A DNA stretch of 64,000 nt from Piezodorus guildinii (lineage: Eukaryota > Arthropoda > Insecta > Hemiptera > Pentatomidae). The notes below the pieces were generated by a model. The model was not told the DNA's origin. It made no database searches and worked only from the letters and a program-made list of their open reading frames with translations. Positions 11,752 through 22,734 of this stretch are shown in pieces. Numbering within the stretch: the stretch's first letter is position 1; every line of letters begins with the position of its first letter. The stretch lies in NCBI GenBank assembly GCA_023052935.1, contig CM041294.1, forward strand, positions 13,751,791-13,815,790, written 5' to 3'. Made by a program: the position numbers and the translations under genes.

Positions 11752-13320
11752 AACTGCTGTGCAAAAATATTGCATCACTTCGATATTTTTTAATATCTCA
11801 TAAAACATTACTTCAATGCTTTCTTTTCTGGCGATTTTATTTTATAAGAGTGTTGTGAAGTATGTATAAAACAAATTTATAGCATTAAAAATTATCTGGG
11901 AAGGGATAAATAAAAACAAACAAACAAATAAATGAAAATGTCTCTTTATTGACAAAAGAAAAAAATGTAAAAACATTTAAATGTGGTTAACAATCTTCTA
12001 ACAATATCTTGTCAGCCCTCCCCTAGCACGGATAATCTCTCTGAGTCTCTCAGGCATCGAAGAAATAACGTTCACGATGACGGCCTGGTCAATATTCTCC
12101 CATTCCACCCTGACAGCTGTCTCCACCTCATCCAGGGTTGTCGGGAGGTTTTGCCGACTTCTGAGCCGCCTCTCTATCACATCCCAAATGTGTGATGGGA
12201 TTGAGATCAGGGCTTCTTGGTGGGATCTCCAAAAGTGTGATTCCAACCTCTTGTAGGTATTGTCGGACAACATTCGCCGTATGGAGTCTTGCATTGTCTT
12301 GGAAAAAAAGGAAGTTATCACCCACATATGGAGCAAAAGGGAACACGTGATCATCAATCACCTCTGTCAAGTACCTGTGAGCAGTCAAAGCCCCTCCAGT
12401 TATCCTGTGGAGCTCCGTTCGTGCCTCGATGCTGATTCCGCCCCAAACCATTATTGAGCCCCCTCCAAAACCTAATCTGTAGGACATGTTGCAAGTTGCG
12501 TACCTCTCTCCTCTCCTTCTCCACACTCTTTCCCTTCCATCAGGTGAGTGCAAAGCGAATCTGGACTCATCACTAAACAGAAATCGCCTCCAATCATCTT
12601 CTGTCCATTCGGCGTGTTGTCGAGCAAATGCCAGTCGGGAAACTCTGTGTGCTCTAGTAAGAAGAGGCCCAGTTGCAGGTATTCTAGACGATAAGTTGTT
12701 CTCCCTAAGACGCCTTTTAACTGTAGAACTCGAAATTTCAACATTCCTGAATTGGCTGATGAGTCCTCGTAGCTGATTTCCCGTGAAAGTACGATTTCTC
12801 AAGGCAGATAGCCGAAGAAATCTGTCTTCTTGAGCTGTAGTTATTCTTGGCCTGCCTTGCCCGGGTCTTCTACCGTAGCTTCTGATCTCTCTGTGCCTAC
12901 GAAGAACTCCTGAGACTGTGGATTGGTTTACTCTAAGTCGCTGAGCAATTTCACGCTAACACATTCCAGTTTCAGAAAACGTCACTATTCTGACACAGTC
13001 TGTTTCAGTTAAGTGAGTCTGGCGGTTCATAATTTGCAGAAAAAAGACTCTTTTAAGAAATCACAAGAAAAAAATTGAAGAAAAAACTTGAAAAGCTATT
13101 GTGAATATGACAAAGGAAAGTAGCATACTGGCTGATTTAGGAGTAATTATCTTCTTTTGGCTTACAGAGTAGGGTAAAGCCTTAATTCTCTACTTTTGAG
13201 CTTTGGCATTGACAGTATTATCTTAAAGTATCAAGAGATCAAGTATAGGAAAATGTGAATAAAGGAATACAATTTTTTTAATTTAATTTTACCCTGATGC
13301 AATATTTTTGCACAGCAGTT
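11752..13320 (-). mobile_element. Tc1-like DD34E transposon, nearly complete
   Basis: 1569 bp with TA target duplications at 11750-11751 and 13321-13322. The terminal inverted repeats are perfect over ~26 bp, beginning AACTGCTGTGCAAAAATATT at the left and its complement at the right. One transposase gene on the minus strand fills most of the element. High arm identity indicates a fairly recent insertion, younger than the surrounding Helitron. Confidence 0.93.
11998..13030 (-). pseudogene. Tc1-like transposase, broken twice
   Basis: The frame begins with ATG at 13030 (MNRQTHLTETDCVRIV). The N-terminal part has the paired helix-turn-helix region (REIAQRLRVNQSTVSGVLRR) and a GRPR-type linker. 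The catalytic core shows FSDESRF (first Asp), FFQDNARLHT (second Asp) and SPDLNPI, after which the Glu codon is expected; from the second Asp to that position there are 34 residues, so the family is DD34E. Two lesions: a TAG at 12956-12958 (codon 25) and a 2-base loss at about 12193, exactly in the Glu codon, which shifts the frame; HIWDVIERRL continues in the other frame to the stop at 11998. Otherwise full length (~340 residues). Confidence 0.92.
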
Positions 13321-13349
13321 TATTATTTAAGCAGAAATACTTTAAAATA

Positions 13350-13797
13350 TTGGGTCGTCCGAAAAGTTGGTAGAGGTTTTTAAAATAAAATTTACCTTCT
13401 GTTTTTTCTACTAAAATGAATCACGAGGGTAATGTTTATTTATATGCCTTTAATCCTCATGGAATTAACTATATTTGCACACTGAATTTGTCTTTATGAA
13501 GGATCAGTAGAGTAGTTTATTGAAATCCAACATGAGTGACGATTCAGTTCATTTTCGAAATAATATGCTGTTCTTTTTTAAAAGAGGGAAAAACGTAGCC
13601 CAAACAGCAAGAAAGATTCGTTCCGAGTATGGCAGCGATTCAATTGCTGACAGCACGGTTCAGAAGTGGTTTTCGCGGTTTAGAGCGTCTTCAATTTGGA
13701 AGACCAACCCCATTTTTGTAGATTAAATAAACAAACTTTGAGCTGTCCAATTTTAATTGTTGTCCAAATTTTTCTACGAACTTTCCGGACAACGCAA
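13350..13797 (+). mobile_element. mariner MITE of a second family
   Basis: 448 bp flanked by TA at 13348-13349 and 13798-13799. The terminal repeats are TTGGGTCGTCCGAAAAGTTG and, inverted, the complement of TTGCGTTGTCCGGAAAGTTC. It retains only the N-terminal ~65 residues of a transposase at 13520-13726 (VHFRNNMLFFFKRGKNVAQT, KIRSEYGS, STVQKWFSRF), the first helix-turn-helix. The catalytic region is deleted. It lies 29 bp from the Tc1-like element, inside the same Helitron, and is not related at the termini to the five-copy mariner family. Confidence 0.88.
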
Positions 13798-13874
13798 TAT
13801 ATTCTTTTAAAAACATCTTAATAGCGATCATAATAACTGAAATTGACGCAGACGAAGTCGCTCGCAACAGCTAG

Positions 13875-14894
13875 TGTGTCAATAAATGTTAAACACAGCA
13901 GGACATAAAATAATATTTACTACATAAAAATATTGGTGAGCTTTTAATGGAACGAGAGATGGAGTTACACCATACGTTTCTGCTCTAGGTGAGATTCGCA
14001 ACTTAGAAATATCAGAAACATTATATAGCTATAAAAAGGAATATACTTCATCTCCCCGAAGTCTAACGTTATACCTAAACATTCCAACGCTAAGTAACTT
14101 ATGTTCCTACTAATCATGTAGAATGTTTCACAGGTTATTTTATGTTGAATGTAAATATATTTATAAAATAACCAATCAGCGAGTTGGATAAATAGACTCA
14201 AACCTATAAATATATTTCGAAATACCTCATGAATAATGTATAAAGTGCATTAGTAAGTACATTTATTGAAGTAGCAGGTGATCAAGGCAATTGAAATTTT
14301 TGAATCATGAGAAATACATCTATCAAGAGCTAATGCTGCCAATAACTTGGACACGCAACCGAGGAAGACTTTCTGCCTAAGCTGTGTAATTTAACATTCC
14401 GAATTTGGTCGCGTGGCTAATGCAAAGGTACCTTATACGCCAAATTTTTTCCCTATAACATATTTGTACACTATATATTTCGGATCTACATAACTCCCCT
14501 TTTTTGGTAGTTCAAGTCTCACGGGATGCAAATTCAAATCCACCTTCATTAGCTCCTTTGCTAGAGTCAGGTAAGAAATTAAGTTCTACCATCTTGAGGA
14601 GTTGTTACATCTGGGATTTGATAAATTAGCAGAAGAAAAGGTTGCATTGGTTTCTTGTTTAATTTGGCGTGGAGGATTACCATAGCTACATTATGTAGCA
14701 ACCGGTTGGTGTGTGTGGACTGAGCTGTGGTTACCAAGGAGATTTCCCTAAGAGGAAGCGGTGGTTGAAAGAGGATAACCCGGAGGATGACCGACTGGGA
14801 CACCTGTTGGTATCGTGTGACTGGGGTCTGCCACGCTGTCAACAATACGATAGCCGTGGTAACTTCCTTTATAATTTCGTAGTTTACCTTTTTT
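13875..14894. other. Unassigned sequence
   Basis: Short open frames at 13965-14201 and 14579-14845 (minus) and 14711-14899 (plus) look like no family I can name. The 14580-14880 stretch is GC-richer than its surroundings and could be old repeat or exon material; no splice signals stand out. Confidence 0.3.
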
Positions 14895-15780
14895 TGTAGA
14901 ATATAATAGAAATTGTATTAGTCTTTGAGGCTTCCTCATACAAATAGAGCCTAGCTTGGCTATAAATTACAATACTATGGTTTTAGAACTTTATATAAAT
15001 ATCGTTTAAAAATAAATAAAATAATAGTGAAAATTTACTAAAACAATTTGACTTTCAAAAATAAATTACAGATTAAAGAATAAGCAGTTATTGGTGCTAT
15101 AATAGAAGCAACAAATAAGCAAAATATCACTTTGAAGATAAAATAAAAATTAACACAGAATAGAAAATGTTCTAGGATAAAAAATTGAGCACTTTTTGAA
15201 CTCCCATCATGTAATACTACACTTTATGTAACTTATCTACACTATCGATACTCAGTATAGCATGGATACTTAGGTTGTCAGAAGATTCTAAGATGAAGTT
15301 TTGAAGAAATTGTCTATTTTCATTGTGTGCCGGGCAGTGAAGGAGAATGTGATGTAGACTGTTGTAGATAAATCGACTGCATAATATACAGCTTTCTTGT
15401 CATTTGAACAAAAAATATGAGTTTTTCCATAGATTCTAATATGTTCTGGATTTGCAACTCTTAATTGGCTGACACATCTCAATTTCTTTATATGTACTTT
15501 GAAAGTGAGGTACGTTTCAGGGTCGGGAGCATTGTAGTTGCATAGTATTCTATATAAAGGACAGTTAGTCGAATTTAGGGTCCTTTGTATGTAGGCTGAG
15601 AGATAATGGTTATGTGCTTTTTCCAGTATGTCGTCTTTGTATCGAAGAAGTCCGTTTGTATGGTGAACAGAAAGCCCTTCTGCAAATGCATTTAGCTCGG
15701 CTATTGTTCTAAATTGGGACACCCAATTGAAGTTTGTGTCAGGATTATCCTTGTCTAATGATTTCAGATTCTTCTGGCAT
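14895..15780 (-). pseudogene. LINE 3' end with zinc-knuckle C-terminus and 3' UTR
   Basis: The minus-strand frame from 15722 begins FRTIAELNAFAEGLSVHHTN, a C-terminal LINE region. A frameshift follows, and the other frame then gives CILC..HHILLHC, a C-x2-C..H-x4-C knuckle typical of the end of many non-LTR polyproteins. Downstream lies an untranslated tail with TAGCCAAGCTAGGCTCTATT and an AAAGAC..AATA end. The same 3' tail recurs alone at 41490-41580. 5'-truncated. The exact clade is uncertain (Jockey/I/R1 side). Confidence 0.6.
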
Positions 15781-16370
15781 GAACTCGAGCTTGGTCCATA
15801 GATTTGTCATATTTTTTATCACCTACATGGCTAATGGTTCATGGATGCGTAAAACGTGTATTTCCGGTGAAAATTTTCACGAAAGCAATACTTTTCCTTA
15901 CTATATATGAAATATATAGTTAAGTGAAAGTAAAAAAAATATTGCATTAAATTATTAATAAATAGTAGATTATAATAAATTTATTTAGTATAGGCCACCT
16001 GGAAGGAATGAAGACATCCTGTAACCCTTCTCTACCCTATCGTAAGAGAGAGCCATAGATGGCCGAAGGGTACGACGCCGGAGAGGGTACATTAGCTAAG
16101 TAGACTAGGTGTGGGCACAGGTGTTCTGCCCTTCCTCTTTTTGTAGCCTCACATCTTTTTTCATAGCTCGGCTCCGGAGGAATGTAGCCTATGGCAGTGA
16201 GGCTAATAGTGCGCCCTAATAGTCCACGCCATTGTGAACCATATGGGTCTCTAAGGTAGTTAAAACACCATTAGCATCAAGCTATTTGATTATCTTCATC
16301 AATTCGGGTCAATTATTCAGATTAATAAAACCATCTAACAATAAAAAAAAATACTTGAATATTAGCACCA
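15781..16370. other. Unassigned, with a GC-richer patch
   Basis: 15990-16240 is GC-richer and contains a CGACGCCGGAGAGGG-like stretch. No open frame, splice site or repeat edge could be supported. Confidence 0.3.
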
Positions 16371-16434
16371 TATATATTATAGGTAGAATAATCAGGAATC
16401 AGTCATTTTTTGAAAAATTTTAATTTTGCCAACG

Positions 16435-16464
16435 TTTCAGCTCAAGCTTGTGAGCCATCATTAG
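16435..16464 (-). ncRNA. Hammerhead-ribozyme-like core, one base changed
   Basis: On the minus strand: CTAATGA (consensus CTGATGA with G to A), then the 6-bp stem GGCTCA..TGAGCT with a 6-base loop, then GAAAC. The changed core base should abolish cleavage. Confidence 0.45.
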
Positions 16465-16675
16465 GGCTACAAACATCAGAACAAAAGAGATACATATTAA
16501 TACGATAATGAAAATTTTCTTTTGAATGTAGTGACAATGATAACATTTGAAATAAAACAGAAAATATACCAACATACTTAAATATTATAGATACAAATAA
16601 TGATAATATGATACACAATCTGATGTTGATAAGCATAAAAACAAAACTTTAGAATTTAATACAGAAATAAAAAAT

Positions 16676-16678
<3 letters not shown>

Positions 16679-16757
<79 letters not shown>
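16679..16757. repeat. (AT)n microsatellite
   Basis: About 78 bp of uninterrupted AT dinucleotides inside the Penelope-like fragment. The same position is AT-expanded in the 25-26 kb copies. Confidence 0.95.
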
Positions 16758-16760
<3 letters not shown>

Positions 16761-17279
16761 GTACCATTACTGAACCATGTCCAAGCATAAACTGCAGTTC
16801 AATACTATACCATAATACTAACTTTAGTCTAATAAGTTGCCATTTAATTTGTTAAATATACAATAGCGATCCAGTAGAAGTAGGCATACCCAAAATTACC
16901 CAATATGTTTTAGCTGTAACGTAATCGTGGTATATAGTTTTGATTGGTATATACGTTTGCAACATAAATGTAATTGATAAAATATTTTCACTTGATAACA
17001 ACTTTGATAAATGTAATTGTTAAAAATATAATATTTTTATTTCTTGAAAATGGATTTCTTATAATAATGGAATAGTTGTTGACAGTTATGACTATATGGT
17101 AAAGAGGATGGCTGAGGGTGCATCCACCTAGAAAACACACCAGTAAGAAAAAAATAAAATAAGTGTTTTATTTGTAGTTTCTTTGTTACCACATTCCCGA
17201 ACTACTGCTCCATCATATAAGTTTTATAGTTTATACTCATAAATGCAGTTATGCAATTTTAAATAAAGAAAAAATAAAA

Positions 17280-17311
17280 TATTCGCAAGCAAAGCCGCGG
17301 GTTACAGCTAG
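17280..17311 (+). mobile_element. Helitron-like 3' terminus, isolated
   Basis: GCAAAGCCGCGGGTTACAGC followed by TAG at 17311 resembles the 3' end of the Helitron at 13874 (CGCAACAGCTAG). The next base is C rather than T, and no matching 5' TC end was found nearby, so it may be an old fragment. Confidence 0.4.
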
Positions 17312-17418
17312 CATTCTTGTACTGAATTACGTTTTGGAGGTATTTTGTGTCATTTCCTTATAGGCCTTAAACTATGTGTTTATTCCATTTTTTTTATCAA
17401 TTTTTTGCTTTTTACTTT

Positions 17419-17700
17419 TTATAAATTAACCATTATCATCCCTGGACCAATCCATCTTAATATTAAATATAGAGTATATATAACCACTGTGTTTTTCGAT
17501 TCTAAATATCTAAATTCATCCCCATGTTCAAACTTATATCCTGATGAGTCAATATCACCGAGACTATCACCTTTTCTATTACTAACTCTTCGTCTTATTC
17601 GTTTTGTTTTGAACCCAATCTCTTTACAGGTTTTCATTAAAGTACTTGTGTTTCCTTCTAAAGTTTCCATGTCTTGACGGACAAATCCTGTTGTAAAAAC
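17419..17700 (-). pseudogene. LINE reverse transcriptase fragment (RTE-like)
   Basis: The minus-strand frame from 17670 reads LMKTCKEIGFKTKRIRRRVS and then SGYKFEHGDEFRYLES. The pattern 'xxIGLKxNxxKTK ... YxFExVxEFxYLGS' is what follows the YxDD motif in RTE-like reverse transcriptases. Only about 70 residues remain; upstream and downstream parts are missing. Confidence 0.5.
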
Positions 17701-17936
17701 GTTTTAAAGATATTTATAGTTTTGTGTTTTCTTTTGGTGTATTTTTTTAAGAACTCTGTTTTGCCATTGAGGTTTTTTATATACTTATTTTTGTTTTTCT
17801 TTCTTTGGATTATTTACTTTTCTTTAATATTTTAATTGTTTATATATTTATTTCTTACTGTAGCCAACTACTATTAATTCCTCTCTACGGGAAAGGCTTT
17901 TTTCAATACTGATGTCAATAAAGCTATGATTATTAT

Positions 17937-18173
17937 GGGATCATTTGTGGCTGGGTGGCTAGCATAACAGCTTTCTATGCCAAAGGTCATGGGTTCAAAC
18001 CCGGTAATGGGAGTAAAAAATCCTTAGTTTTGCCGTCTTTCGGAGTGAACGTTAATCATGTATTAGATCCCTATTCTAATAAAACCTGGATAGGCAAAAT
18101 TCAGAACTCCCACTGTAGCATCGTCCGATTAGCCACAGCAGCATAAAGTGACGTTAAATAAATAAACAAACAA
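17937..18173 (+). mobile_element. tRNA-derived SINE, copy 1
   Basis: Flanked by a perfect 12 bp target duplication, TATGATTATTAT, at 17925-17936 and 18174-18185. The head has an A-box-like TGGCTGGGTGGCTAGC and a B box GGGTTCAAACCCG. The body contains TTCGGAGTGAACGTTAA, and the tail is ACGTTAAATAAATAAACAAA. Not a functional tRNA: no cloverleaf downstream of the B box. Two further copies lie at 54759-54990 and 63536-63830. Confidence 0.88.
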
Positions 18174-18185
18174 TATGATTATTAT

Positions 18186-19040
18186 TATTATTATCACCTC
18201 ATCAATGACATGTTCGAGTGTTAAATTGAATAAGAGAGATGAAAATCGGGAGAACTTAAAATTATTTTTTATTTTGTAATTAAGATTTATTTATCGAAAA
18301 AAAAAAAAGAAAACAAATGAGAACTAAAGGTTTATTTCATTCTTTTTATGTAAAATAAATGATACAGGTATGTTGTAAATGACAACGAAAAGCAGATTCA
18401 CAAACTCCTTTTGAATTAGTAGAGAAAAAAAATCTATCGAGAGAACTTTCAAATTTTCATTATTATTATTATTACATTAGAAATTTGTATGTTTGATATC
18501 AATAAGCAAAATGTATTGTAATGTCAAACAAACAGCAATCTATGCCTCGCTGATAATTTTCGTTCTGATTGTATTCTGACGGTCATTGGTGTGGGGAAGG
18601 CATAATTATAGTACTTATAATAGAAAATATTACATTAAAATCTTATAATTTGCTTAAATATAATAATTAATAAAAGAATAAAAAAAGTATAAAGTTACAT
18701 CGTAGGGAACAGTTCTCATAAATTATCTTAATTTAAAGAATTAATTAAAAAAATGTAATATTTTTATAATATAAGTTGAATCAAAGCAAATGATTAATAA
18801 TAATATAGCAGCTTAATGATAATTCATAATACATCCTGTTAAAAGCTAAGAACCTGCATACACATAATTACCTCGGTAAACAACTTGAAAGATGACACAT
18901 ATAGGTTTCAACTATAACCAATAGAGTGCGTTGCCTGGAATATGTTTGAACGCAAGGTACCACAAAGATATCAATACTTCTAATCGTGTCGATGCATAAT
19001 TATACTATATTTTATATTAGTAAATCTTTAACATTTTGCA
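18186..19040. other. AT-rich, no recognisable gene
   Basis: Simple TTA repeats at 18180-18195 and 18460-18475; otherwise featureless. Confidence 0.5.
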
Positions 19041-19047
19041 GTTTATC

Positions 19048-19520
19048 ACATGTAGAGATACTGCCCATTGGCTATGCTAAACCAGAAGGTCTCGAGGCCA
19101 TCTTATTTTCAGACGCCTCGGAGGATTATCAAGGATTGTTTAGTCGGAAAGGTTGGAAACTAGTGGATTAGAGTGGGAATAGAGTTTGTCATGAAAGAAA
19201 TAGTACCTGGTCCGGACCAAGTCACCAACATATGGAAACGTTAAGGTCTTTATAGAGGAGTTTATTTGTGACATAATAAGGAGCATTGATGGTTTTTCGA
19301 AGGATTTTTAATTGTAAGGATTGGAGTCGGAAAGTATTTGATGGTTTAGTAGAGCCCCAAAGCTCTACTCCGTAAGTCCATATTAGCCTTATGATAGTCA
19401 TGTAGATGAGTCTTTCGTAGTTTAGCGGGAGGTTTGAGTGTTTGTCCAGTAAGTGTTGCAGTAGTAGAAAACGTCGGGCAGTTTCTTGTCGTTTCAGTCT
19501 TGTGTGAGGATAAAATCTGT
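19048..19520 (-). pseudogene. Jockey-type LINE 3' end (family J1)
   Basis: The minus strand encodes HTRLKRQETARRFLLLQHLL, LIYMTIIRLIWTYGVELWGS, RKTINAPYYVTNKL and, after a frameshift, NPPRRLKIRWPRDLLV before the stop. This is the RT thumb and C-terminus of a Jockey-clade element. The palm with YADD is missing. Same family as 21450, 30150, 34345, 41590, 49209 and 57575. Confidence 0.75.
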
Positions 19521-20235
19521 TAGCTATATAAAATGCCATACGCTTGGGAATAATGAACCATTAAGTAATAATGTCCAACATTTTTTTAATTTTTTTTTTT
19601 TAGAATATATACATTAATCTGTTAACAACTAAAATTTCATTGTAATTTTAACCTGTAATTACGAAACTTTTCAGTTAGTAAACCAATACATACATTATCT
19701 ATAATAAATTTAAACTTTAAATTTATTTGAGATGTGTGTATTTGAATAATTAATTAAAAGGAATGTATATTCAATACTTACGATTTCATTTTTTCGTAGT
19801 TACTTAGCATTAGAAATCTATTACTAGACCATCTGTTCACTTATTTATTGATCCATTATGAAGAAGAGGACTGTCAGAAATCAATGTCCGAGCGGCAACT
19901 TACATTATTTTAGAGACAGATACATTTTACGAGCTATGCCTTAGACAGATCACAAGCTCCAAGAACAAGCAAACATCTGTGTCGTAGGACTACAGTAATG
20001 ACAAATGTGGCTGGATTGTACAAGCCCACACATACAGTTCAATAAACTAGGTGTAATTTTTTTTTTTTCTTTTTTGACTGCTAGAGATTTATGTTCTATT
20101 GAAATGAACATAGACCAAACCGTTCGGTATCACATTAAAGGTTTGTCTGGCTGTTGTAGCGTTCTCTAGGACTTAATTACGACAACACCGTACTGCCATA
20201 TTCACTATGCTTCTATTTTTCTCTGATTTAGTCTT
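19521..20235. other. AT-rich, no recognisable gene
   Basis: No supported features. A moderately GC-richer stretch at 19870-20040 has no open frame of note. Confidence 0.45.
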
Positions 20236-20239
20236 TGTT

Positions 20240-20748
20240 TTTTCTCAATGGTAATAAGTTGATATGGTTATTTTTTATATAATATACAAAATTAAAGTTA
20301 CTTTAGAGGAAGAAAATTAAAAATATTGGCATTTAAGCCATGCCAGAGTATTTCAATCAGAATGAAACCTGCATGATATTAAAGCCTATTAAAGTTTACA
20401 TTGATATAGCGAGTTTAATCAAAATCGTTTGTGCCGTTTTTGAGAAAATCGAAAAAAGGTGCAAAATGTACGGTGTAAAGTTTCTCTTCTGGTAAGCTGA
20501 TTTTGATGAAAAGGGTTTTATCACGTCTCGGGCGTATATTTGTCTTAAATATGAATTTTCAGTTTCTTAGAATTTTTCGTTTCCGCCGGAGAGTTACCAC
20601 ACATACACACACACACACAGACCTTTTTGCGGGACTTGGTTTTTTGGACTCAGGGGACCCTAAAACGGGTATTTCTGATGAAAACTGGAATTCGAAAATT
20701 TTCACGGTCGCAATACTTTCCCTTGCTATATATAGTAAGTGAAAGTAA
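20240..20748 (+). mobile_element. ~880 bp repeat (Helentron-like, non-autonomous), 5'-truncated
   Basis: Right half of the family. It includes the landmark GGTGCAAAATGTACGG, the ACGTCTCGGGCGTAT block, the (CA)n microsatellite near 20600 followed by GACCTTTTTGCGGGACTTGG, and the 3' palindrome at about 20727-20738 with GTAAGTGAAAGTAA. The left ~400 bp is absent. The open frame at 20503-20742 is a by-product of the repeat. Confidence 0.8.
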
Positions 20749-20759
20749 TTAAGATTATA

Positions 20760-21190
20760 GTTAAAAAAAGCTTAAAGAATTACATTCGGTTTCGTTGGAA
20801 ACATATGTTTTAGACTAAATAATATTACAGGATAAAATTAATATGTATATAAATCACTTAAGTTAATGTAATATTCATCAGTTTAGATTACCTTCCGCAA
20901 CTTTGTAAGCAAGATATTATTTTTTCTAAAATATTTAGCTTTCCAACGCTATAAAAAAAAAAAAAAAAAGAAAAAAAAGTGAAGTGTTGCTAATGGGCTA
21001 ATTTACTTGATGTATTAACTAATAAAGTTGTAAATTTCAAAAATAAATAAAATTATAATAACCTTCAGCTGGTAATTCGAATCAAATAAAATATAGCCGT
21101 TTGAGCACTGTCAGACCATTTCAAAAGGAATGAAACCTACATAATATTAAGGCCCATAAATTTCACAATTTTGGGGTTATCCTCACAGTA
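20760..21190 (+). mobile_element. Degenerate ~880 bp repeat with Jockey tail inserted
   Basis: Shared landmarks with the family include CTTTCCAACG (20939-20948) and the CTGTCAGACCATTTC block near 21109. At about 20982-21060 a Jockey 3' tail interrupts it (GAAGTGTTGCTAATGGGCTA, then AGTTGTAAATTTC and AATAAATAAA). Both ends of the repeat are eroded. Confidence 0.5.
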
Positions 21191-21449
21191 CCACATATAC
21201 TGTTGGATTGCTTTTCCTTCGAAGCCGAGCGAAGAGGGATTGGTATGGAGACTGACATTGGGACAATATTACAAAATACTAATACTAATAAGAGTCAGCC
21301 ACCAAACTGATGAATTATCCAAAAGATACATCAATATTTTACAAAATTAAAAAGAAAAGGTTCCTGTTTTTGATTTTTAATATTTTTATTATGTATATTT
21401 ATATTATATAATTTTTTTTATTTTTTTTTTTATGTTATTCTTTTCTTAA

Positions 21450-21995
21450 GACTGAAACGACAAGAAGCTGCACGACGTTTCGACTACTTCAACACTTACT
21501 ATACAAACGTTCTAATCTTCCACTTAACTACAAAAGACTCATCTACATCACTATCATAAGACCGATATGGACTTACGGATTTGAGCTCTGGGGCTCTACT
21601 AAACCATCGAATTCCTCTCGTATCCAATCCCCAAAATCCTTCGTAAAATCCTCAATGCTCCTTACTTTGTCACCAACAAACTCATCCATAAAAACCTTAA
21701 TGTCCCATGTGTTGCTGATTTGGCCCGTACGAGGTATCAATCCTTCCATGACAAACTCCATTCCCACCCTAATCCTTTCGTTTCAATCCTTTCTTCTTCC
21801 TCTTCAATTCCTGACAATCCTCCGAGGGGTCTGAAAAGGAGATGGCCCCGGGACCCTCTGGTTTAGAATATTTTTAGAGTGCTTCCATTGGGAAGCTTCT
21901 CTACATGTTTTCCATGCCTTTTTATATTTCACTCAAATTTACTTGTATTACTTGTTATACAGTTGTAAATTCCAATAAATAAATATATATTAAAA
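21450..21995 (+). pseudogene. Jockey-type LINE 3' end (family J1)
   Basis: Starts with CTGAAACGACAAGAAGC (the LKRQEA region), goes through the IWTYG(F)ELWGSTKPS and NAPYFVTNKLIHKNL blocks, and ends PPRGLKRRWPRDPLV before the stop, with one frame disruption after the RIQS segment. The 3' tail has GGAAGCTTCTCTACATG, ACAGTTGTAAATTCCAAT and AATAAATAAA. 5'-truncated within the thumb. Confidence 0.75.
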
Positions 21996-22345
21996 AAAAA
22001 AAATATATATATATTCTTTTCTTATATGTAGTTATCATATATAATTGTTTGTATTTAACTTAAAATATTGTATCTGTATTATCTATGTTTTAGTGTATTA
22101 TGTATTTTATTTTATTATGTATCATGTATTTTATGATTAGTATATATTTATGTATTATTTTCGTATTGTATGTATTATTTCGTATACTATGTATAATGTT
22201 TGTATTGTATTTTATTATTTATCATGTATGTATATATATTTATGTATTATTACTATTATTATATTGTATCTGGATTATTAGTTTAGGGCTAAAATAACCT
22301 TTATGGTTGAAAAGCCTTTATTTGACAAAATAATTAAATAAATAA
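21996..22345 (+). other. AT-rich; possible LINE 3' tail at its end
   Basis: TTTAT-like simple sequence. At 22285-22345 the text AACCTTTATGGTTGAAAAGC followed by an AAATAAATAAA tail resembles LINE 3' ends with a terminal hairpin, such as that of the LINE at 42115 (minus strand). Confidence 0.35.
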
Positions 22346-22734
22346 ATTTTACATCTAGTAATGTTTTTCAGAAAATCGTAACATGGTGCAAAATGCATAG
22401 TAGAAAGTAGCTCTTCTAAGCTAGTTTTGGTTAAAAAATCATTTATTTTCATTTTCGTACATTTTTCCTGTAATATTATCATTAAGAGCCTTGTCACATT
22501 ATAAATAAATTATTTATTGTCACTAGTATTAATAATCACGGCATTTACATGTAATATACATGGAATAAATAAAATAATTATTTTTATTTTTTAAGTAACA
22601 GTGTAAAAAACATGTAAACAAGGAGTGTAGCCAGCTATCTATGGGACTTAATTCGTCCATTATTCATAACTGTTGGACTCTTCGGAGGGCCTGTGAGCTG
22701 CCTGAGTGGAACTGATTGATTTAAGAGCGGCGCC

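Larger units (their letters stand above)
11351..13874 (+). mobile_element. Helitron, non-autonomous, carrying two nested transposons
   Basis: Starts TCTATACTAATATAAAGC at 11351 after an A and ends with CAACAGCTAG at 13874 before a T, i.e. TC...CTAG inserted between A and T as Helitrons do. The 5' part contains (GTTT)n and then GAACGCGCTAATCTCAGAAA. The 3' part reads GACGAAGTCGCTCGCAACAG with a short GAC-GAA-GTC hairpin. Both ends match a type I know from many insect genomes. Without the Tc1-like element and the mariner MITE it would be only about 500 bp. No Rep/helicase coding sequence is present. Confidence 0.8.
16380..16800 (-). mobile_element. Penelope-like terminal fragment
   Basis: Homologous to the copies at 25430-26270 over ~400 bp, including the hammerhead-like core near its left end and an (AT)n tract near its right end, followed by ACGTACCATTACTGAACCAT. 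The recurring short frame at 16442-16636 (ending VCSPNDGSQA) reads through the ribozyme-like region and is not a real protein. Assignment to Penelope-like elements rests on the ribozyme-like motif and the repeated, partly inverted arrangement; no reverse transcriptase is present here. Confidence 0.45.

Noticed and set aside
16442..16636. Frame shared with 25987-26175 that looks like a conserved small protein
   Set aside because: Both are translations of the same Penelope-like repeat, running through the ribozyme-like region; similarity is at DNA level.
16585..16788. Open frame with a long Tyr-Ile run
   Set aside because: It is a translation of the (AT)n microsatellite and its flanks.
20503..20742. 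Recurring ~75-residue frame with a His-Thr run, also at 29524, 33803, 45089 and 45541
   Set aside because: It recurs because the ~880 bp repeat recurs; the His-Thr run is the (CA)n tract and the frame breaks when that tract changes length.
22100..22297. Hydrophobic 65-residue frame, membrane-protein-like
   Set aside because: Translation of low-complexity TAT/TTAT sequence; no family features.
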